A DNA stretch of 6,858 bases, taken from positions 1 to 6,858 of the forward strand of contig JAJYMP010000293.1 in the NCBI GenBank assembly GCA_021786915.1. Reading direction: 5' to 3'. The stretch's first letter is position 1, and the number at the start of each line of letters is the position of its first letter. The DNA is from Chloroflexota bacterium (lineage in GTDB: Bacteria > Chloroflexota > Limnocylindria > Limnocylindrales > CSP1-4). The translations under genes and the position numbers were made by a program. Under the pieces are notes generated by a model that did not search any database, had not been told where the DNA came from, and saw nothing but the letters and a program-made list of their open reading frames with translations. Shown piece after piece: positions 1 to 5,665 of this stretch.

Positions 1-377
1 TCGGCTGCCAGAAGGAGGCGGCGTTCGCCGCCGAACGGGTGATCATCGTCGTCGAGGAGCTGGTCGACGAGAGCGTCGTCCGCGCCGACCCGAACCGGAC
101 GGTCATCCCGGGCCTGATCGTCGACGCCGTGGTCGTGGAGCCCTACGGCGCCCACCCGTCCTACGTGCAGGGCGCCTACGACCGCGACAACCGCTTCTAC
201 CTCGACTGGGACCCGATCAGCCGGGACGAGGAGAAGGTCCAGGCGTGGCTCCGGGAGTGGGTCTACGACCTGCCCGACCGGGCCGCCTACATCGAGAAGC
301 TGGGCGCCGAGCGGATCGCGACGCTGCGCCCGGGCAGCGCCCCATCGGGCTCGGTGGACTACGGGAGCTACCGATGA
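1..377 (+). CDS. CoA-transferase subunit alpha (glutaconate / 3-oxoadipate CoA-transferase A type), 3' part only
   Basis: This is the C-terminal 124 residues of a class I CoA-transferase alpha subunit. The reading frame is already open at base 3 and has no stop before TGA 375-377, so the gene begins upstream of the window. Internal GTG codons such as the one at 39 are unlikely to be the true start. The stretch VVEELVDESVVRADPNRT, then IPGLIVDAVV and EPYGAHPSYVQG, is characteristic of the end of the GctA / CatI group. Full-length members have about 280-320 residues, so more than half is missing. With the overlapping beta subunit it should form a cytoplasmic heteromeric enzyme that moves CoA between a dicarboxylate or oxo-acid and a donor acyl-CoA. 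The substrate cannot be read from this fragment: glutaconate, 3-oxoadipate and related acids are all possible. The steroid-degrading hydrolase IpdA is a more distant relative. Confidence 0.85.
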   Translation, partial: GCQKEAAFAAERVIIVVEELVDESVVRADPNRTVIPGLIVDAVVVEPYGAHPSYVQGAYDRDNRFYLDWDPISRDEEKVQAWLREWVYDLPDRAAYIEKLGAERIATLRPGSAPSGSVDYGSYR

Positions 378-1153
378 GCGATCTCGGCTTCACCAAGAGC
401 GAGATGATGATCGTGGCCGCGGCCCGCGAGCTGGCACGCGCGCACGTGTGCTTCGTCGGCGTCGGCCTGCCGAACATCGCGGTCAACCTGGCCAAGCGCA
501 CGGTGGCCCCGGACCTCGAGATGGTCTACGAGGCGGGCGTCTTCGGCGCGCGCCCGGCCCGGCTGCCGCTCTCGATCGGCGACCCGACCATCGTGACCGG
601 CGCCACCGCGGTGGTATCGATGTTCGAGCTGTTCGGCTACTACCTCCAGCGCGGCCTGATCGACGTCGGGTTCCTCGGGGCGGCGCAGATCGACCGCTTC
701 GGCAACATCAACACCACGGTCATCGGCGACTACAACGCGCCCAGGACGCGGCTGCCGGGCTCCGGCGGCGCCTGCGAGATCGCGATCAACGCCCGCGAGG
801 TGTTCGTGATCATGCGCCAGTCCGCGCGCTCGTTCGTCAACGAGATCGACTTCCGCACCTCGCCCGGGAACCTCGGCGGCGCCGAGCAGTCGGAGGCGAT
901 CCGCAGGGCCGGCGGCTGGAACGGGCGGGGCCCGTCCGTGGTGGTCACCGACCTCGGCATCTGGCGCTTCGGCGTGACCGGCGAGATGCGCCTCGAGTCC
1001 CTGCACCCGGGCGCGACCCTCGACGAGGTCCGGGCGACGATCGCCTGGGAGCCCATGATCAGCCCCGACCTCGCTACCACGCCCGCGCCGACGGCCGAGG
1101 AGCTGCGCCTCGTCCGCGAGGAGCTCGACCCCGGGGGCGTCTACACGAAGTAG
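374..1153 (+). CDS. CoA-transferase subunit beta (glutaconate / 3-oxoadipate CoA-transferase B type)
   Basis: A complete protein of 259 residues, the usual size for GctB / CatJ-type beta subunits. The ATG at 374 overlaps the alpha subunit stop (ATGA). It is preceded by GGGAG at 363-367 with a 6-nt spacer, so this start is preferred over upstream in-frame codons that would run deep into the alpha gene. Family features are GVGLPNIAVNLAKR near residues 29-42, YEAG at 52-55 and GAAQIDRFGNIN in the middle. E53 in the EAG motif lies where class I CoA-transferases of this group carry the glutamate that forms the glutamyl-CoA thioester (Glu54 in the Acidaminococcus glutaconate enzyme, from memory). 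This argues for a true transferase rather than an IpdB-like hydrolase. The 4-bp overlap implies translational coupling and a 1:1 complex. The physiological acid is unknown; aromatic or dicarboxylic acid catabolism is likely by family membership. Confidence 0.87.
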   Translation: MSDLGFTKSEMMIVAAARELARAHVCFVGVGLPNIAVNLAKRTVAPDLEMVYEAGVFGARPARLPLSIGDPTIVTGATAVVSMFELFGYYLQRGLIDVGFLGAAQIDRFGNINTTVIGDYNAPRTRLPGSGGACEIAINAREVFVIMRQSARSFVNEIDFRTSPGNLGGAEQSEAIRRAGGWNGRGPSVVVTDLGIWRFGVTGEMRLESLHPGATLDEVRATIAWEPMISPDLATTPAPTAEELRLVREELDPGGVYTK

Positions 1154-1199
1154 CCGGGGCGGCCGATCTGCCGACGCGCGAACAGCTGCGCCGGACGGC

Positions 1200-1236
1200 A
1201 CGACGCCCGACCGGGGGAGAGTCGGCCGGGCGTCGT
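1200..1236. terminator. Hairpin terminator between convergent genes
   Basis: A perfect 10-bp inverted repeat, ACGACGCCCG at 1200-1209 and CGGGCGTCGT at 1227-1236. Inside it, after one mismatch, three more pairs form (CCG 1211-1213 with CGG 1223-1225). It lies 46 bp after the CoA-transferase beta stop and about 40 bp after the stress protein stop on the other strand, so it could serve both. Only a short T run follows on the plus strand (TTTGG) and none on the minus strand, so it is not a textbook U-tract terminator. Short or absent U-tracts are common in high-GC bacteria. It is the strongest stem noticed in the 123-bp gap 1154-1276; nothing else was recognised there. Confidence 0.6.
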
Positions 1237-1276
1237 TTGGGATAGCGAGGCGCGGGCGGCGGATCCCCGCCGGGTT

Positions 1277-1789
1277 CTAGTGGGACGTGGGCCTGACCAC
1301 GAGGACCGGGCAGGGGGCGTTGCGCACGACGTGCTCCGACACGCTGCCGAGGAACAGCCGCCCGACCGCACCCCGGCCGTGGCTGCCCACCAGCACCATG
1401 TCGGCATGCTCGGCCTCGGCGGCCTCCACGATCATGTCCCCCGGATCACCGGTCCAGATGAGGAACGAGACGTCGATCCCGGCCATGCGGCCGCGCTCGA
1501 CCAGCTCCTGCGCGAGCAGCTCGCGCCGCTCACGCACCTGGTCGAGACGGACGCGGAAGCGCCCGCCCGGCATCAGGAGCGACCCGGGGTCGATCACGGA
1601 CACCACCAGCAGCGAGGCCTCGAGCCGGACAGCCAGCTCGAATGCCTCGTCGGTGGCGGAGGCCGACGCCTCGGTGAGGTCTGTTGCCAGGAGGAGCTTC
1701 TTCACGTGCGACCTCGACCGCTCGTCGCCCCCTGCCGGGTCCGGCACGGGGGCCGGATCGCGGTGGGAGTCGGATGCCAGAGCAGTCAT
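1277..1789 (-). CDS. Universal stress protein (UspA family), single domain
   Basis: A 170-residue protein with one Usp domain from about residue 29 to 167. It shows the opening strand VKKLLLATDLTEAS (acidic residue D37) and the ATP-binding signature G-2x-G-9x-G-S (G135, G138, G148, S149), ending in NAPCPVLVV. It should therefore be an ATP-binding Usp, a cytoplasmic dimer that modulates survival under stress rather than an enzyme with a known reaction. The gene is 16 bp downstream of the multicopper oxidase stop on the same strand, so the two are probably one transcript. The start is uncertain. The ATG at 1789 has no clear ribosome site and adds 28 Pro/Asp/Ser-rich residues that are not part of the fold. 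The GTG at 1705 (codon 29) has GAGG 6 nt upstream and gives 142 residues, the usual length of single-domain Usps. The longer form is listed as the maximal ORF. Usp genes often belong to hypoxia regulons such as that of DosR, and a DosR-like pair is encoded nearby. Confidence 0.93.
   Translation of the reverse strand: MTALASDSHRDPAPVPDPAGGDERSRSHVKKLLLATDLTEASASATDEAFELAVRLEASLLVVSVIDPGSLLMPGGRFRVRLDQVRERRELLAQELVERGRMAGIDVSFLIWTGDPGDMIVEAAEAEHADMVLVGSHGRGAVGRLFLGSVSEHVVRNAPCPVLVVRPTSH
1712..1715 (-). promoter_or_regulatory. Ribosome binding site for the alternative GTG start of the universal stress protein
   Basis: On the minus strand GAGG lies 6 nt before the GTG at 1705-1703, which begins V-K-K-L-L-L-A-T-D, the first strand of the Usp fold. 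No comparable site precedes the upstream ATG at 1789. This favours the shorter 142-residue product, but does not prove it. Confidence 0.4.
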
Positions 1790-1805
1790 CGTGAACGCGT
1801 GGGGC

Positions 1806-3185
1806 CTAGGCGGTGAGGAGTCCGAGGATGGCCGTGATGTGTTCCGGCTTGGGGACCACGATCATCGTGCTCACCATACCGAACATCCCGTCCGCACCCT
1901 CGACGTGGGGAAGGATGTGGCAGTGGAACGCCCAGATGCCCAGGCGCTCCGCCTTGATGGTCACGTCGTAGCGCTCACCCGGGTTGACCATCAGGGTGTC
2001 GCACACGTACGGCTGGGGCAGGGAGAAGCCGTCCTTCGCGATGACCTTCATGCCGTACCCGTGCGAGTGCCACGGGTGGCCCATCGTGCCCTCGTTCATG
2101 AACCGGATGCGGACCGTCTGGCCGAGCGCGGCGAGCACCGGGACGGTCGCCGGGAAGCCATGACCGTTGATCGTGAAGCCGCCCAGGGAGTCGTTGGAGA
2201 TCCAGGTGTAGTCGACGCCGTCGACTGCCTTCTCCTCGGCCGTCGGGGCCTTGGGCTCCACGATGAACGCGCCCAGCTGCCCGCGCCCGACCTGGTCAGT
2301 GGCGTTGTGGTGCGAGTGGTACATCAGCGAGCCGGGCCGGTTGGCCGTGAACTCGTAGGTGAAGGTCTCGCCCGGTGCGATCGGCAGCTGGGTCACGAAC
2401 GGCACGCCGTCCATGAAGAAGTTGTCGAAGTCGACCCCGTGGAAGTGGACGCTGGTCGTCTCCTGGCGGTTGTTCTTGAAGACCGCGCGGACCCTGTCGC
2501 CTTCCTTGACCCGCATCGTGGGGCCCGGCCACTGCTTGTTGTAGCCCGTGGCCTTGACCGGCGCCTTCAACTCGTCGATCTGCCAGTCGAAGTCGTCGAC
2601 CGTCATGTCGAAGTGGACGTAGCCGTCGGCGTCCTTGGTGGGCTTGAGCGGCGAAAGGAGGTCCGTGACGAACAGGTTCGGGACCTGTACGAACGAGGGC
2701 TTCCTGGTCAGCTCCGGATAGTCGTCCGCGGCGCCGAGGATCTTCACCATCTCGTTGAAGACGGCGTCCCCGTAGACGCCTTGGAGGGCCGGGGCGAGGT
2801 TGCCCACGTATCGGCGGACGAGCGCGCGAGCCGCGACGTCGTGGGCGGTCCAGCCGGCAGGCAGGTTTGCCTGCAGCGACGCCGACGGCGAGGCGACGGC
2901 ACTCGGGACCGGGCTGGGCGCGATCGATGGCGCGACGCTGGCTGCCGCGACAGAGGGGGCGACGGACGCGACGGCGGACGCGGTTGGGGCGGCTGCGCTC
3001 ACAGCGGGGCCGAAGCTCCACTGCGGGCTGGTGGCGTTCTGGCAGGCGGCGAGACTGGCTGCGACGCCGGTCAGGCCGACCACGCCGGCCGCTCGAAGGA
3101 ATCCTCGCCGACTGAGTTGGGTGGCGCTCTCGTCGATGGGCTCGACCGGCGACTCAGCGGGTTGGGACGACAGGGTAGGCTCCAC
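1806..3185 (-). CDS. Tat-exported lipoprotein multicopper oxidase, two-domain (type B) laccase-like
   Basis: A 459-residue exported copper enzyme that should couple one-electron oxidation of a substrate (phenols, Cu(I), Mn(II) or Fe(II) are options) to reduction of O2 to water. The N terminus has a twin-arginine motif S-R-R-G-F-L-R (residues 25-31), a hydrophobic stretch, and a lipobox L-A-A-C with Cys48. It is therefore probably folded in the cytoplasm, exported by Tat and lipid-anchored outside. Residues 51-105 are a low-complexity Ala/Ser/Pro/Val linker, and 106-180 a probably helical segment. Two cupredoxin domains follow. Domain 1 holds HFHG (H247, H249) and HSHH (H290, H292). Domain 2 holds H-P-W-H-S-H (H370, H373, H375) and H-C-H-I-x-x-H (H421, C422, H423, H427), with M434 the likely axial ligand. 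All trinuclear-centre and type 1 ligands appear present. Domain 1 has Ser where a type 1 Cys would be, which defines the type B two-domain architecture. The start is GTG at 3185, with GGAG 10 nt upstream. The gene diverges from the sensor kinase and leads a two-gene operon with the stress protein. Confidence 0.95.
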   Translation of the reverse strand: MEPTLSSQPAESPVEPIDESATQLSRRGFLRAAGVVGLTGVAASLAACQNATSPQWSFGPAVSAAAPTASAVASVAPSVAAASVAPSIAPSPVPSAVASPSASLQANLPAGWTAHDVAARALVRRYVGNLAPALQGVYGDAVFNEMVKILGAADDYPELTRKPSFVQVPNLFVTDLLSPLKPTKDADGYVHFDMTVDDFDWQIDELKAPVKATGYNKQWPGPTMRVKEGDRVRAVFKNNRQETTSVHFHGVDFDNFFMDGVPFVTQLPIAPGETFTYEFTANRPGSLMYHSHHNATDQVGRGQLGAFIVEPKAPTAEEKAVDGVDYTWISNDSLGGFTINGHGFPATVPVLAALGQTVRIRFMNEGTMGHPWHSHGYGMKVIAKDGFSLPQPYVCDTLMVNPGERYDVTIKAERLGIWAFHCHILPHVEGADGMFGMVSTMIVVPKPEHITAILGLLTA

Positions 3186-3231
3186 GGGCGGGGCGCTCCG
3201 ACTCCACGAGGGGTGGCTATGGATGCCGGAA

Positions 3232-3300
3232 TGGTCAGGGTCGGTGGTGGATGCTGCGAAGTGACCAATGGCCCGAAGGCGCGGGCACCGTGACCCGTGG
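3232..3300. repeat. Three TGACC elements at 29-30 bp spacing in the divergent control region
   Basis: TGGTCA at 3232-3237 is the reverse complement of TGACCA at 3262-3267. The latter is part of GTGACCaaTGG (3261-3271), which recurs as GTGACCcgTGG at 3290-3300 (9 of 11 bases the same). The TGACC cores are thus spaced 30 and 29 bp, close to three helical turns each. No other copies were found in 3186-3327. The spacing and the position between two divergent genes suggest an operator, possibly for the response regulator encoded next door. The motif does not match the known DosR box, so the assignment is speculative. Confidence 0.35.
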
Positions 3301-3305
3301 CGGTG
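3286..3305. promoter_or_regulatory. Short interrupted palindrome upstream of the kinase -10
   Basis: CACCG at 3286-3290 is mirrored by CGGTG at 3301-3305 across a 10-bp centre that contains most of the third TGACC element. It covers the place where the -35 of the kinase promoter would be, which suits an autoregulatory site. The arms are only 5 bp and GC-rich, so chance is a real alternative. Confidence 0.25.
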
Positions 3306-3315
3306 TCGAGGCTGG

Positions 3316-3321
3316 TAGGCT
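3316..3321 (+). promoter_or_regulatory. -10 element (TAGGCT) of a probable leaderless promoter for the sensor kinase
   Basis: TAGGCT fits TANNNT and ends exactly 6 nt before the GTG at 3328. Transcription would therefore begin at or next to the start codon, the leaderless arrangement common in high-GC bacteria. No Shine-Dalgarno sequence is present before this GTG. The TAG within the -10 is also an in-frame stop, so translation cannot begin further upstream. No convincing -35 was found; the nearest is GTGACC at 3290-3295 with a long 20-bp spacer. Confidence 0.55.
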
Positions 3322-3327
3322 CACGCC

Positions 3328-4950
3328 GTGACACAGTCCCGGCGTCCTCAGACGGCCGCTCCGCGGGTGCGGGCGGCCGACCCATTTCCGCTCGTCGCGG
3401 CGCTCGAGGCACTCGAGCGCTGGCAGCAGGAGCCGTCACAGGCGACGCAGGCCGCTGTCAGGAGGTCGCTGGAGGGCATCCTGTCGGTGGTCGGCGCGTG
3501 CGGCGCTGTGCTCGAGGTCTCCGCGCCGCCCCTCCCCAAGCTCGAGGTTGGCGTCGGGTCCCTGTCGGTGATCCCGCCCGAGTTGGAGCGCGGCGCACTG
3601 GATCGGTTCACGCTCGCCACGCACCACGGGCATGAGGTGCCGCTCGGGCGCCTCTTCCTCGACGCGCCCGGGGGCGCCGTGGCGCCGGTGGTCCGGACGA
3701 TCGAGATCGCGGTGGACGCGGCCTGGTCGCGGGCCGAGGTTCGCGACCGGGCCGAGCGGTTGGGGGCCCTCGAGCAGGCGACCCGGGCCGTCGCGGCCGA
3801 GCTGGACATCGACCGCGTGCTGAGCGTCATTGTCGAGCGGGTTCGCGAGCTCGTCGGCGCCAGGTTCGCCGCCCTGGGCATCGCCGACGGGCGCGGCCGC
3901 ATCGAGCGTTTCATCTCCAGCGGCGTGTCGCCCGAGCAGCGGGCCGGGATCGGCTCGGTGCCCCACGGGATGGGCCTCCTGGGCCGGATCATCCGCGAGG
4001 GCCGGAGCCTGCGTGTCGATGACATCCGGTCGGACCCGACGGCCTACGGCTTCCCGGCCCGCCACCCGCTGATGACCTCGTTCCTCGGGGCGCCCGTGTG
4101 GGTCAAGGGCCGCTCCGTCGGCAACCTGTACCTGACCGACAAGAACGGCGGCGAGCCGTTCAGCGACGACGACGAGCACCTGGTCGAGATGTTCGCGGTC
4201 CACGCGGGGATCGCGATCGAGAATGCCCGCCTCCACGACCAGGTGCAGCGCCTGGCGGTGGTCGAGGAGCGGGAGAGGATCGGCAAGGACCTCCACGACG
4301 GGATCATCCAGGCCATCTACGCGGTGGGCCTCTCGCTCGAGGACGTACCGGAGCTGGTCGAGGACGCGGCGGGCCGTGTCGAGGCCGTGGCGCGGGTCGA
4401 CCGCGCGATCGACGCGCTCAACCTGGTGATCGCGGACATCCGCTCGTACATCCTGCGCCTGCGGCCCTCGGTCGGCGGCAAGGAGGATCCGGTCGAGCAG
4501 CTGGTCCGGCTGGGCGAGGAAGTGGGCATGAACGCGGTCATCGACCTCGAGGTCGACCTCGACAGCGGCGCCGACCTGTTCCGGGCCCTGCCGCCGGACC
4601 GCACGTCCGACCTCCTGTTCATCGTGCGCGAGGCCCTGTCCAATGTGGCCCGCCACTCGGGGGCCACGCGCATGACGCTCGTCCTGGCGCAGGAGGGCGA
4701 CGACCTCGTGCTGTGCATCGAGGACAACGGCCGCGGCTTCGACCCCAGCCTCCAGACCGGGCCGGACCGCCTGGGCCGCCACCAGGGCCTTGCCAACATG
4801 CGTGACCGCGCCGTCGGCCTGGGGGGTACGTTCGGGATCGAGCGGCCCGACGGGTCGGGCACGCGTATCATCGTGCGAGTGCCTGCATCGCCCAGCGCAG
4901 CACTGGGGAGCGTCCCCCCTCCCGGGCCGGAGACAACCAACCGTGACTGA
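3328..4950 (+). CDS. GAF-domain sensor histidine kinase, DosS/DevS-like (HisKA_3 type)
   Basis: A 540-residue soluble kinase with no membrane segment. Residues 20-140 look like a reduced, divergent GAF-like domain followed by a helix. Residues 150-300 form a clear GAF domain that strongly resembles GAF-A of mycobacterial DosS, including GFPARHPLM, SFLGAPV and GNLYLTDKNGG. H246 and Y268 are 22 residues apart, as are the proximal heme ligand H149 and distal Y171 of DosS, so heme-based sensing of O2, NO or CO is possible. The transmitter follows: phospho-acceptor H323 in ERIGKDLHDGIIQ, N box REALSNVARHSGA (N439), G1 box DNGRGF (466-471) and G2 region GLANMRDRAVGLGG. Compared with DosS, the second GAF between sensor and kinase core is absent. 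The start is GTG 3328: the in-frame TAG at 3316 leaves no earlier start, and the -10 placement supports it. The 3' end overlaps the response regulator by 8 bp, marking it as the cognate partner. Confidence 0.94.
   Translation: MTQSRRPQTAAPRVRAADPFPLVAALEALERWQQEPSQATQAAVRRSLEGILSVVGACGAVLEVSAPPLPKLEVGVGSLSVIPPELERGALDRFTLATHHGHEVPLGRLFLDAPGGAVAPVVRTIEIAVDAAWSRAEVRDRAERLGALEQATRAVAAELDIDRVLSVIVERVRELVGARFAALGIADGRGRIERFISSGVSPEQRAGIGSVPHGMGLLGRIIREGRSLRVDDIRSDPTAYGFPARHPLMTSFLGAPVWVKGRSVGNLYLTDKNGGEPFSDDDEHLVEMFAVHAGIAIENARLHDQVQRLAVVEERERIGKDLHDGIIQAIYAVGLSLEDVPELVEDAAGRVEAVARVDRAIDALNLVIADIRSYILRLRPSVGGKEDPVEQLVRLGEEVGMNAVIDLEVDLDSGADLFRALPPDRTSDLLFIVREALSNVARHSGATRMTLVLAQEGDDLVLCIEDNGRGFDPSLQTGPDRLGRHQGLANMRDRAVGLGGTFGIERPDGSGTRIIVRVPASPSAALGSVPPPGPETTNRD
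4929..4933 (+). promoter_or_regulatory. Ribosome binding site of the response regulator, inside the kinase gene
   Basis: GGAGA at 4929-4933 lies 9 nt before GTG 4943, within the last codons of the kinase. It fixes the regulator's start inside a longer open frame that extends back to 4790. It also implies translational coupling through the 8-bp overlap GTGACTGA. Confidence 0.6.
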
Positions 4951-5614
4951 TCTGAGCTCACGCCCACTGCGCCTGCTGGTCGTTGACGACCATGAGGTCG
5001 TGCGACAGGGCCTGGTGGCGCTCCTTGACCGCCGTGAGGGGTTCCAGGTCGTCGCCGAGGCCGGTTCTGCCGCCGAGTCCATCGAGCAGGCTCGTCGCTT
5101 CCAGCCCGACATCGTGGTGATGGACGTCCGCCTCCCCGACGGCTCCGGCATCGAGGCCTGCCGGGAGATCCGCGCCGAGCTGCCCGCCACGCGTGTCGTC
5201 ATGCTCACCTCGTACCCCGACGAAGAGGCCGTCCTGTCGGCGATCGTCGCCGGGGCATCGGGCTACCTGCTCAAGCAGATCCGCGCCCGAGACCTCGTGG
5301 CCGCGCTCGAGTCCGTCGGCCGTGGCGAGTCCCTGCTCGACCCGGCCGTCACCGAGAAGGTCCTCGAGCGGGTTCGCCGGATCGCCACAGGCGCCTACAC
5401 CGACGAGATGGCCCAGCTCACCGCGCAGGAGCAGCGGATCCTGCTGCTCGTCGCCGAGGGCAAGACCAACAAGGAGATCGCCTCGGAGGTCTTCCTGTCG
5501 GACAAGACCGTGAAGAACTACGTCAGCTCGATCCTCTCGAAGCTCAACCTCGAGCGGCGCGCCCAGGCTGCTGCCTTCGTCGCCAAGCACCGCCTCGATC
5601 GCGGCGGAGCGTAG
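4943..5614 (+). CDS. NarL/LuxR-family response regulator, DosR/DevR-like
   Basis: A 223-residue transcription factor made of a receiver domain (residues 9-125) and a LuxR-type helix-turn-helix (about 158-215). Receiver residues are all present: acidic pair D15/D16, phospho-acceptor D61 in VVMDVRLPDGSG, T89 in MLTSY and K111. The sequence closely follows DosR of mycobacteria: VVDDHEVVRQGLVALL, EAGSAAE, DVRLPDGSGIE, AGASGYLLK, and SLLD after the receiver. In the recognition helix, K188, K191 and N192 in DKTVKNYV match the DosR residues K179, K182 and N183 that contact DNA (numbering from memory). It probably receives phosphate from the overlapping kinase and binds DNA as a dimer. The GTG at 4943 is chosen because it has GGAGA 9 nt upstream and begins the receiver at the expected distance. 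The upstream in-frame ATG at 4790 would add kinase-overlapping sequence with no fold. A 6-bp stem (5606-5611 with 5618-5623) straddles the stop codon. Confidence 0.96.
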   Translation: MTDLSSRPLRLLVVDDHEVVRQGLVALLDRREGFQVVAEAGSAAESIEQARRFQPDIVVMDVRLPDGSGIEACREIRAELPATRVVMLTSYPDEEAVLSAIVAGASGYLLKQIRARDLVAALESVGRGESLLDPAVTEKVLERVRRIATGAYTDEMAQLTAQEQRILLLVAEGKTNKEIASEVFLSDKTVKNYVSSILSKLNLERRAQAAAFVAKHRLDRGGA

Positions 5615-5665
5615 ACCCGCTCCTCGCTCCCGCACCGCGTCCCGCGAGCACGTCTGGTCAGGCCC

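Noticed and set aside
368..1201. 277-codon minus-strand open frame opposite the CoA-transferase beta gene
   Set aside because: Shadow frame of a well-supported gene; Arg/Asp/His-rich product.
2677..2696. TTCGGGAC followed by a partial inverted half, resembling one arm of the DosR box
   Set aside because: Only the left arm matches the remembered consensus; the right arm does not. It lies deep inside the oxidase coding sequence, far from any start.
3161..3172. GTTGGGACGACA near the oxidase start, a weak DosR half-site look-alike
   Set aside because: One half-site with mismatches and no second arm, inside the first codons of the oxidase; explained by coding sequence.
3222..3257. Possible minus-strand promoter for the oxidase with CTGACC as -35 and TAGCCA as -10
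   Set aside because: The spacer is about 13 bp, too short for a sigma-70 type promoter, and the -10 match is poor. No convincing oxidase promoter could be placed.
1287..3293. 668-codon plus-strand open frame
   Set aside because: It is antisense to the stress protein and the copper oxidase, both firmly identified by motifs. Its product is Arg/Val/Asp/His-rich with no fold, as expected for the shadow frame of high-GC genes.
3436..5208. 590-codon minus-strand open frame
   Set aside because: It is antisense to the kinase and regulator; low-complexity composition and no domain. A GC-driven shadow.
5606..5623. Hairpin GGAGCG/CGCTCC around the regulator stop codon
   Set aside because: Only 6 bp with no T run, with a competing CGCTCC copy at 5625-5630. 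Too weak to call a terminator, though it could dampen read-through.
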